Positions 33,035-39,737 of a stretch of 64,000 nucleotides of DNA are shown in pieces. The DNA lies in NCBI RefSeq assembly GCF_900100955.1, contig NZ_FNCC01000003.1:124001-188000 (forward strand). The letters are read 5' to 3'. Position numbers and translations under genes: made by a program. The number at the start of each line of letters is the position of its first letter. Positions within the stretch are counted from its first letter, which is position 1. The notes below the pieces were generated by a model. It saw only the letters and a program-made list of their open reading frames with translations. It was not told the DNA's origin and ran no database searches. This stretch comes from Lentzea fradiae (lineage in GTDB: Bacteria; Actinomycetota; Actinomycetes; Mycobacteriales; Pseudonocardiaceae).

Positions 33035-33894
33035 CCGACCGCGGTGTCCTCTCCTCCCACGACCGCAGGAACCCAGGCGTCCGCAGCGTCATCGCCACCG
33101 TCCAGGGCCTGCTGCTCGGTGGTCTCCTGCTGATCGGCCTCGGCCCGGTGCTGTGGCTCGCGAAGTCGGCGGTCACGCCGACACAGGACACGCTGCGCGC
33201 GCCGCTCGCCCTGTGGCCCAACGGGTTCGACTTCGCGAACCTCGTCACGGCGTGGACGCGGGTCGAGATCGACAAGTACTTCCTGAACACGGTGCTGCTC
33301 GCGTTCGGCGCGTGGGCGGTGCAGCTGCTGGTCGCGATGACGGCCGGGTTCGCCCTGTCCGTGCTGCGGCCGCGCTACCGCAAGCTCGTCACCGGCGTGG
33401 TGCTGGCGACGCTGTTCGTGCCGTCGGTGGTGCTGCTCGTGCCGCTCTACCTCACGATCACCGACCTGTCGCTGATCAACAGCTTCTGGGCGGTGTGGCT
33501 GCCGGCGGGCGCGAACGCGTTCAACGTCCTGCTGGTGCAGCGGTTCCTCGACGGGTTACCGCGCGAGGTCTTCGAGGCCGCCACGGTGGACGGCGCAGGC
33601 CCGCTGCGGCTGTTCGTCTCCGTCGTGCTGCCGATGTCCCGGCCGATCCTCGGGGTGGTGTCGGTGTTCGCCGTCATCGCGTCGTGGAAGGACTTCCTCT
33701 GGCCGATGCTGGTGCTGCCGGACCCGGCGGTGCAGCCGTTGTCGGTGCGGCTGCCCGCGCTGCAGCGGTTCGTCGAGCTCGACGTGTTCCTCGCCGCGCT
33801 CGCCATCTCGACCCTCATCCCTGTCGCGCTCTTCCTCGTCTTCCAGCGGCTGTTCCTCAACGGCGGCGCGCTGGGCGGCGCGGTCAAGGGCTGA
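33031..33894 (+). CDS. ABC sugar-importer permease (MalG-like)
   Basis: 287 residues, six membrane segments; EAA loop REVFEAATVDGAGPLRLFVSVVLPMSRPI near residue 190. GGAGGA precedes the ATG. It follows the first permease through the bridging mini-ORF and is 16 bases from the GH87 gene. Confidence 0.93.
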   Translation: MTDRGVLSSHDRRNPGVRSVIATVQGLLLGGLLLIGLGPVLWLAKSAVTPTQDTLRAPLALWPNGFDFANLVTAWTRVEIDKYFLNTVLLAFGAWAVQLLVAMTAGFALSVLRPRYRKLVTGVVLATLFVPSVVLLVPLYLTITDLSLINSFWAVWLPAGANAFNVLLVQRFLDGLPREVFEAATVDGAGPLRLFVSVVLPMSRPILGVVSVFAVIASWKDFLWPMLVLPDPAVQPLSVRLPALQRFVELDVFLAALAISTLIPVALFLVFQRLFLNGGALGGAVKG

Positions 33895-33910
33895 ACGAAC
33901 GGACCTCCCC

Positions 33911-36760
33911 ATGGCAACGTCGCCACGGTTGCGCGCGCTCGCATCCGCTCTGATCACACTGGTCGCCACAGTCCTGCCCAGCTCGGCGAGCGCGGCCACC
34001 ACGCGCCTCGAAGCCGAGTCCGCCACCCTGAGCGGTGGCGCGGTCGTGCAGACCGACCACACCGGCTACACCGGCAGCGGGTTCGTCGGCGGCTACACCG
34101 ACACCAACCGGGGCGCGGCCACCACGTCCTTCACGTGGTCCGCGCCCGCCGCCGGCACCTACTCGCTGAACCTCAGGTACGCCAACGGAACCGGCTCGAC
34201 CCGCACCCTGACCCTGCGGGTCGGCGGAGCGGCGCGGCAGGTCTCCTTACCGGCCACCGCGAACTGGGACACCTGGGCCACGGCACCGGTCTCGGTGCCG
34301 CTGGCGACGGGGACGCACACGTTCGCCTTCAGCTTCGGCTCGGCCGACAACGGCAACGTGAACCTCGACCACCTCGACGTCGCGTCCACCGGCTCCGGCT
34401 CCGGTCCCGGCTACGAGGCGGAGAACGCGACGCTGAGCGGCGGCGCGGTCGTCCAGACCGACCACACCGGCTACACCGGCAGCGGGTTCGTCGGCGGCTA
34501 CACCGACGCGAACCGCGGCACGGCGCGCACGACGTTCCGCGTCACCGCCGCGACTGCCGGGCAGCACGACCTCGCGTTCCGGCTGGCGAACGGCACCGGC
34601 TCGCCGAGGACGCTGTCGCTGTACGTCGACGGCACGAGGCTGCGGCAGGTCACCCTGCCCACCACGGCCGGCTGGGACACCTGGACCACGTCGACCGAGC
34701 AGGTCCAGCTGAGCGCGGGGCAGCACGACGTGGCACTGGCGTTCGACGCGGGCGACTCCGGCAACCTGAACCTCGACAGCCTCACCGTCGGCACCGCGGT
34801 CCAGGCAGGTCCCGGCGAGGCCGAGTCCGCGTTCCTCTCCGGCGGCACGTCCGTCCACACAGGACTGTCCGGGTACTCGGGTTCGGGCTACGTGGCCGGG
34901 TTCGGCACGGCCGGTGCGCGGGTGGTGCGGACGATCAAGGCCGACAGCGCGGGCACCGCGACCGTCACCGTCCGGTTCCAGAGCTCGTCGAACGCCTCGC
35001 TGGCGCTGACGGTGAACGGCCGCGACGCGGGCGCCGTCTCCTTCCCCGCGGGCAGCGGGTGGCGCACCGCGACGGCGACCGCGCCGGTGCGCGCCGGGCT
35101 CAACACCGTGGGCCTGTCCAGCACGTCCGCCGCGGACGTCGCGGTCGACAGCATCGCGGTGTCCGGTGAGACCGCGCTCGCCCAGCGCGGCGCGACGCTG
35201 CCGTACACGACGTACGAGGCCGAGGACGCCGTCACGAACGGCACGGTGCTCGCGGCGAGCCGCACGTACCGGCAGCTCCAGTCGGAGGCCAGCGGCCGCA
35301 GGGCCGTCGTCCTCGACGCCGTCGGTGAGCACGTCACCGTGCGGCTGACGGCCCCCGCGAACGGCCTGGTGCTGCGCTACTCGCTCCCGGACAGCGCGGA
35401 CGGCGCGGGCCTGCGGGCGCCGATCTCGTTGTACGCCAACGGGACGAAGGTCCGCGATGTTACGCTGACGTCCGAGTACAGCTGGGTGTACGGCGACTAC
35501 CCGTACTTCAACGACCCGGCGCTGGGCGGCGGGCACCGGTTCTTCGACGAGACGAGGGTGCTGGGCTCGTGGGCTGCGGGCACCGAGCTGAAGTTCCAGG
35601 TCGACACCGCGAACGGCCTGCACTACGTGCTCGATTTCGTGGAGGCCGAGCCGGTCGCGGCGCCGGCCACCGCCCCGGCGAACGCCGTCTCGATCACCTC
35701 GCACGGCGCCGTCCCGGACAACGGCTCCGACGCCACCGCCGCCATCACCGCGGCGATCGCCGAGGGCGCCGCGCAGAACCGGCCGGTCTGGGTGCCCGCG
35801 GGCACGTTCCGCATCTCGTCGCGCATCAACGCCGGCAACGTGCGCATCATCGGCGCGGGCCCGTGGCACTCGGTCATCCAGGGCACCGGCCCGCGCGGCG
35901 GCTTCTTCGCCACCGGCAAGCTGACGATCGCCGACCTCGCGATCTTCGGTGACGTCCGGGTGCGCCTGGACAACGGCTCCGACCCGGCGCTGGAGGGCAA
36001 CTTCGGCACCGGCTCGCTGCTGCAGAACGTGTGGGTCGAGCACACGAAGGTCGGCCTGTGGGCGGACAACGGCACCACCGGCCTGTACGGCGTGGGCCTG
36101 CGCATCCGCAACACGTTCGCCGACGGCGTCAACCTGCACGGCAACGTCGTCGACAGCAGGATCGACCAGTCCACCACCCGCAACAACGGCGACGACGGCC
36201 TCGCCATGTGGTCCGGCGGCGCCGCGGTGACCAGGGGCGCGTTCACCCACAACACCGTGCAGCTCCCGGCGGGCGCCAACGGCATCGCGGTCTACGGCGG
36301 CGCGGACAACCGCATCGAGGACAACCACGTCGCGGACATCGTCACCTCCGGCTCCGGCATCGCGGTGAGCACCTGGCACCAGCCGGTCCCGTTCAGCGGC
36401 ACGACCAGCGTGCGCCGCAACACCCTGCTGCGAGCGGGCAGCTTCGAGCCGAACTGGAACTCGGCGATCGGCGCGCTGTGGATCTACACGGCCGACCACG
36501 AGATCCGCACGCCGGTGGTGATCAGCGACCTGACCATCACCGACAGCAGCTACCAGGGCGTGCTCATGAGCTGGCAGAAGACGATGACGCCGATCACCTT
36601 CGACCGGCTGACAATCGACGGCGCGACCTGGGGCTTCGAGATCCAGGCCGCGGGCAGCGGCACGATCTCGAACACCAGGGTGACCCGCGCGTCCTCGGGC
36701 GGCGTGCTGAACGCGCAGGGCTTCGCGCTCACGCTGGGAGGGGGCAACTCGGGGATCTGA
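33911..36760 (+). CDS. Secreted GH87 alpha-1,3-glucanase (mycodextranase) with N-terminal CBM35-type modules
   Basis: 949 residues. Signal peptide (to SSASA), three tandem CBM6/35-like modules (about 30-160, 167-297, 300-420; YEAE/EAES starts and TGYTGSGFVGGYTD), a fourth related beta-sandwich module (430-580), then a right-handed beta-helix about 590-949. Catalytic Asp candidates: Asp738 (FADGVN), Asp761 and Asp762 (NNGDDGLAMW); the intervals 23 and 24 match the three catalytic Asp of characterised GH87 (AglFH1 D1045/D1068/D1069, from memory). GH87 cuts alpha-1,3-glucan in fungal walls and dental mutan. Last gene of the operon, followed by a terminator. Confidence 0.88.
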   Translation: MATSPRLRALASALITLVATVLPSSASAATTRLEAESATLSGGAVVQTDHTGYTGSGFVGGYTDTNRGAATTSFTWSAPAAGTYSLNLRYANGTGSTRTLTLRVGGAARQVSLPATANWDTWATAPVSVPLATGTHTFAFSFGSADNGNVNLDHLDVASTGSGSGPGYEAENATLSGGAVVQTDHTGYTGSGFVGGYTDANRGTARTTFRVTAATAGQHDLAFRLANGTGSPRTLSLYVDGTRLRQVTLPTTAGWDTWTTSTEQVQLSAGQHDVALAFDAGDSGNLNLDSLTVGTAVQAGPGEAESAFLSGGTSVHTGLSGYSGSGYVAGFGTAGARVVRTIKADSAGTATVTVRFQSSSNASLALTVNGRDAGAVSFPAGSGWRTATATAPVRAGLNTVGLSSTSAADVAVDSIAVSGETALAQRGATLPYTTYEAEDAVTNGTVLAASRTYRQLQSEASGRRAVVLDAVGEHVTVRLTAPANGLVLRYSLPDSADGAGLRAPISLYANGTKVRDVTLTSEYSWVYGDYPYFNDPALGGGHRFFDETRVLGSWAAGTELKFQVDTANGLHYVLDFVEAEPVAAPATAPANAVSITSHGAVPDNGSDATAAITAAIAEGAAQNRPVWVPAGTFRISSRINAGNVRIIGAGPWHSVIQGTGPRGGFFATGKLTIADLAIFGDVRVRLDNGSDPALEGNFGTGSLLQNVWVEHTKVGLWADNGTTGLYGVGLRIRNTFADGVNLHGNVVDSRIDQSTTRNNGDDGLAMWSGGAAVTRGAFTHNTVQLPAGANGIAVYGGADNRIEDNHVADIVTSGSGIAVSTWHQPVPFSGTTSVRRNTLLRAGSFEPNWNSAIGALWIYTADHEIRTPVVISDLTITDSSYQGVLMSWQKTMTPITFDRLTIDGATWGFEIQAAGSGTISNTRVTRASSGGVLNAQGFALTLGGGNSGI
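34049..34102 (+). repeat. 54-base exact direct repeat, copy 1 (CBM module 1)
   Basis: Identical to 34454-34507; the flanks remain similar over about 90 bases. It encodes the loop QTDHTGYTGSGFVGGYTD. Offset 405 bases, exactly 135 codons, i.e. one module. Confidence 0.85.
34454..34507 (+). repeat. 54-base exact direct repeat, copy 2 (CBM module 2)
   Basis: Second copy of the repeat at 34049-34102. Identity at synonymous positions implies recent duplication or gene conversion between modules 1 and 2; module 3 is divergent. Confidence 0.85.
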
Positions 36761-36765
36761 CCGAC

Positions 36766-36798
36766 GCGGGGCCCGCTCCGGCGCGGAGCGGGCCCCGC
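36766..36798 (+). terminator. Terminator after the GH87 gene
   Basis: A 14-base perfect stem (GCGGGGCCCGCTCC with 36785-36798) and a 5-base loop, 5 bases past the stop codon. Confidence 0.85.
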
Positions 36799-37125
36799 TG
36801 GGGAGAGCGAACGTGCCGGGGGCGAGCCCGCTGGGAGGCGGACCCGCCGGGGGGACGGGCCTGCTGGGGAGGAGAGAGGAGGAGCGAAGGAGGGGAAGGG
36901 CAGGGCGGCCGAGGTCGGCCGATCTGGGCTCGGCGGCCCGGCGCGCAAGGCTGGGCGCGGTGGGCCGTGCCCGGCCAGACGCAGCGCGGCCAAGTGGGCC
37001 GAGCTGGGCCGGGCCGAGTTGGCTGGGCCGGGCTGGGTGGGCCGGGCTGGGTGGGCCGGGCCGGGCTGGGTGGGCCGGGCCGGGCTGGGTGGGCCGGGCT
37101 GGGTGGGGCTGGACACGTAAGCCGG
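36799..37125. other. G-rich non-coding stretch
   Basis: Between the GH87 terminator and the DUF6510 stop. The + strand is purine-rich (GGGGAGGAGAGAGGAGGAGCG) and then becomes a GGGCCGGGCTGGGT tandem repeat at 37025-37112. No gene is supported on either strand. Confidence 0.6.
37025..37112 (+). repeat. Tandem repeat of 14/19 bases, G-quadruplex-prone
   Basis: Unit GGGCCGGGCTGGGT at 37025, 37039 and 37091, with 19-base variants (extra GGGCC) at 37053 and 37072, then a partial unit. At least 15 runs of three G with 1-2 base loops lie on the + strand. It sits 14 bases beyond the stop of the minus-strand DUF6510 gene, so transcripts of that gene would carry the C-rich strand. Confidence 0.85.
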
Positions 37126-37524
37126 TCAGGACGGCAGCGGGATCTCCAGGCTCACCGTGCCGCGCAGGTCCAGCCACGCGCGGTCGGGCCCGCGCACGAG
37201 CCGCAGCACGACCTCCTCGCACTCCGGGCACCGCGCCACGACGCCCGGCGCGTCCCGGTACACCCGCAACGCCGCCACCGCTCCCCGGTGCCCGCAGCCC
37301 GAGCACCGCCCGGTCGCCGAGGTCAGGTCGACCGCGAAGATCTCCCCCAGGTCACCCGCCAACGCGTTTCCGTCCACATGCCCGCCCGAGCGCCCGTCCA
37401 CCAGCCCACCGGAGTGCCCGTCCAACGGCCCGTCGGAGTGCCCATCAGAGCGCCCGTCCGACCTCCCGCCCGAGTGCCCGCCCACCAGCTCGTCAGGGTG
37501 CCCACCCACCGGTCCATCGCCCAT
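37126..37524 (-). CDS. DUF6510-like zinc-ribbon protein with Gly/Asp/His repeat N-terminus
   Basis: 132 residues. The C-terminal ~80 residues (VDGNALAGDLGEIFAVDLT, CSGCGHRGAVAALRVY, CPECEEVVLRLVRGPDRAWLDLRGT) match what I know as DUF6510, with two CxxC pairs forming a zinc ribbon. The N-terminal ~50 residues are a degenerate repeat of GGHxGG/DGRSDGHSDG. AGGAGG lies 8 bases before ATG 37524. It is next to the flavin reductase (14 bases) with the same direction, so probably in the SUOX-reductase operon. Confidence 0.8.
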   Translation of the reverse strand: MGDGPVGGHPDELVGGHSGGRSDGRSDGHSDGPLDGHSGGLVDGRSGGHVDGNALAGDLGEIFAVDLTSATGRCSGCGHRGAVAALRVYRDAPGVVARCPECEEVVLRLVRGPDRAWLDLRGTVSLEIPLPS

Positions 37525-37538
37525 CGCCGTGCCTCCTG

Positions 37539-38273
37539 TCAGCCGAAACGTTCGGTGCGGACGCGCCGCGGGTCGTGGCCGAGGGCGACGAGGGCGTCCG
37601 CGACGGTCTCCACGAAGCCGGTCGGGCCGCACACGAACGACATCGGGGTGAACTCGGCGGGCCAGCCGTGCGTGTGGAGGGTGGCCACACCCAGCCGGCC
37701 CGGCGGCTCTGGGGCTCCCTCCGGAGTCCGCCGGGTGTACACGATCTTCACGTCGAGGCCCGCGTCCTCGCGGGCGCGGTGGCACAGTTCGTCGGCGAAG
37801 TACACGTCGTCGGGGGTGCGGACCGAGTAGATCAGGCGGAACGGCACTCGGCTCGCTTCGAGGGCGCGGGTGCGGATCATCGCCATCAGCGGTGCGATGC
37901 CTGAGCCGCCTGCCACTAGTGTCACCGGGGCCTGGTCTGTCGGGCGCCACACGAACCAGCCGCCTACGGGGCCGCGCAGCTCTATCCGGGCGCCGACGGG
38001 CAGGACGTCGCACAGGTAGGGCGACACCTCGCCGTCGTCGACGCGTTGCACGGCCAGCTCGACGCTGTCCGGGGCTGAGGAGAGCGAGTAGCTGCGCTGC
38101 ACCGAGTAGCCGTCCTCGGCGGTCAGGCGCAGGTCGACGTGCTGGCCCGGCAGGTGTCCCGGCCAGTCCGGCACGTCGAGGACGAGTCGCCGGGCGGTCG
38201 CGGTGAGGGCGGTGGTCTCGGTGAGGGTGGCGACCCGCCAGGTCAGTCGCCCTGGTACCGCTGTTCGCGCCAT
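37539..38273 (-). CDS. FAD/NAD(P)-binding ferredoxin-reductase-like oxidoreductase
   Basis: 244 residues. FNR fold: FAD-binding QRSYSLSSAP near residue 60, NAD(P)-binding VAGGSGIAPLMAMIR near 115, and CGPTGFVETV near 210. No iron-sulfur domain. It overlaps the molybdopterin gene by 31 bases and so probably forms an electron-transfer pair with it. ATG 38273 chosen as it gives the family N-terminus. Confidence 0.9.
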   Translation of the reverse strand: MARTAVPGRLTWRVATLTETTALTATARRLVLDVPDWPGHLPGQHVDLRLTAEDGYSVQRSYSLSSAPDSVELAVQRVDDGEVSPYLCDVLPVGARIELRGPVGGWFVWRPTDQAPVTLVAGGSGIAPLMAMIRTRALEASRVPFRLIYSVRTPDDVYFADELCHRAREDAGLDVKIVYTRRTPEGAPEPPGRLGVATLHTHGWPAEFTPMSFVCGPTGFVETVADALVALGHDPRRVRTERFG

Positions 38274-38842
38274 GGGTCTCCGTAGTCGTGGTAGCCGGCG
38301 CTTTCCCAGAAGCCGGGTTCGTCCTCCAGGAGCAGCTGGATGCCGTGGACCCACTTGGCGGACTTCCAGAAGTACAGGTGCGGCACCAGGAGGCGGGCCG
38401 GGCCGCCGTGTTCGGGGGTGAGGGCCTCGCCGTCGTAGCGGTAGGCGATCCACGCCTGCCCGTCGAGGAGGTCTTCCAGCGGCAGGTTCGTCGTGTAGCC
38501 GCCGTAGGACTGGACGAGCGCGTAGTCGGCCGCGGTCTCCACGTCTTCCAGCAGCACGTCCAGCGAGACGCCCTTCCAGCGGGTGCCGAGCTTCGACCAC
38601 TTGGTCACGCAGTGGATGTCGGTGGTGATCTTCTCGGCGGGCAGCTCGATCAGCTGCTGCCACGTCCACGTGTGCCGCTGTCCCGTCTCGGTGCTGATGA
38701 CGAGCTCCCACCGGTCGGTGGGCACGCGCGGGGTCGGGCCGGCGGTGAGCACCGGGAAGTCCTCCGCCAGGTACTGGCCGGGCGGCAGCCGCACCTCGGG
38801 GGGCTGGCGCCGTCCGGTGAAACCGGGAGAGACGATGGCCAT
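38243..38842 (-). CDS. Sulfite-oxidase-like molybdopterin protein (YedY/MsrP-related)
   Basis: 199 residues, a single SUOX-type molybdopterin domain. The Mo-ligand Cys is in TDIHCVTKWSK; other conserved parts are RWELVIS, WKGVSLDVLLEDV, YTTNLPLEDL, HGGPARLLVPHLYFWKSAKWV. No signal peptide, so cytoplasmic. It is first in an operon with a flavin reductase and a DUF6510 protein; this trio is common in actinobacteria. The substrate is unknown. Confidence 0.9.
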   Translation of the reverse strand: MAIVSPGFTGRRQPPEVRLPPGQYLAEDFPVLTAGPTPRVPTDRWELVISTETGQRHTWTWQQLIELPAEKITTDIHCVTKWSKLGTRWKGVSLDVLLEDVETAADYALVQSYGGYTTNLPLEDLLDGQAWIAYRYDGEALTPEHGGPARLLVPHLYFWKSAKWVHGIQLLLEDEPGFWESAGYHDYGDPWREQRYQGD

Positions 38843-38909
38843 GCGGCACAGTAGACGCCATCGGCACCGCCGACGCCACTGATCGCCACGCGGCACCAAG
38901 GGAGGGCTG

Positions 38910-39683
38910 ATGGACGACGTGCGGGTCGAGACGCGCGGGACCACGACGGTGATCTGGATGAACCGTCCCGACCGCCGCAACGCCGTGGACCGGCGGATGG
39001 CGGGTGACCTGCGGGAGGCGTTCGAGACCTTCGAGGCGGACCCGGCTCAGCGCGTCGCGGTGCTCACCGGTGCGGGCGGGACGTTCTGCGCGGGTGCCGA
39101 CCTGAGTGCCGTCGGCGATCCGGCGCGGCGCAACGAGCTGGACCCCGGCGGTGGCGGTTCGGGGCCGATGGGGCCGACGCGGCTGCGGCTGACGAAGCCG
39201 GTGATCGCCGCGGTGAGCGGGCACGCCGTCGCGGGCGGGCTGGAGCTGGCGCTGCTCGCGGACCTGCGGGTGGTCGAGAGCGACGCGGTGTTCGGGGTGT
39301 TCTGCCGGCGGTGGGGGGTGCCGCTGATCGACGGTGGCACGGTGCGGCTGCCCAGGGTCGTGGGGCTGGGCAGGGCGCTCGACCTGATCCTCACCGGCCG
39401 TCCCGTGGCGGCGGACGAGGCGCTGGCGATGGGGCTGGCCAACCGGGTCGTCGAGCCGGGGCAGGCCGTTGCGGCGGCGCTGGAGCTGGCCGAGCGGATC
39501 GCGTCGTTCCCGTTCGAGTGCGTGCTGGCGGACCGGGCGTCCACATACGCGGGGCTCGACCTGCCGCTGGAGGAGGCGTTGCGGGCCGAGGGCGCCGCTG
39601 GGGTGCCGATCGTGGCCCGCGAAGGCGCCGCGGGGGCCGCGCGCTTCACGTCGGGGGCGGGCAGGCACGGCGAGTACGACTGA
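38910..39683 (+). CDS. Enoyl-CoA hydratase/isomerase (crotonase) family protein
   Basis: 257 residues. Crotonase fold: MNRPDRRNAVDRRMAGDL, oxyanion hole AGGTFCAGADLSAVGD near residue 65, second loop SGHAVAGGLELALLADLRV near 105, and CRRWGVPLIDGGTVRLPR near 133; Asp replaces one of the classical catalytic glutamates, so hydratase activity is uncertain. GGGAGGG before the ATG. Divergent by 67 bases from the SUOX-like gene; ends at a bidirectional terminator. Confidence 0.9.
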   Translation: MDDVRVETRGTTTVIWMNRPDRRNAVDRRMAGDLREAFETFEADPAQRVAVLTGAGGTFCAGADLSAVGDPARRNELDPGGGGSGPMGPTRLRLTKPVIAAVSGHAVAGGLELALLADLRVVESDAVFGVFCRRWGVPLIDGGTVRLPRVVGLGRALDLILTGRPVAADEALAMGLANRVVEPGQAVAAALELAERIASFPFECVLADRASTYAGLDLPLEEALRAEGAAGVPIVAREGAAGAARFTSGAGRHGEYD

Positions 39684-39697
39684 GCGCCCCCACCGAC

Positions 39698-39730
39698 GCG
39701 CGTGGGTCCCTCACGTGAGGACCCACGCGC
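39698..39730. terminator. Bidirectional terminator between crotonase and acylase genes
   Basis: GCGCGTGGGTCC pairs with 39719-39730 (12 bases); the loop is itself palindromic (CTCACGTGA). Lies 15 bases after the + stop and 8 bases after the minus-strand stop. Confidence 0.8.
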
Positions 39731-39737
39731 GCAGGGC

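Noticed and set aside
36786..37126. Possible CDS through the G-rich repeat
   Set aside because: Translated strings are repetitive Gly/Trp/Ala without start signals; the stretch follows a strong terminator.
34247..37306. A 1019-codon open frame on the minus strand opposite the GH87 gene
   Set aside because: Low-complexity Arg/Gly/Ala composition, no domain, antisense to a gene with signal peptide, CBMs and catalytic residues.
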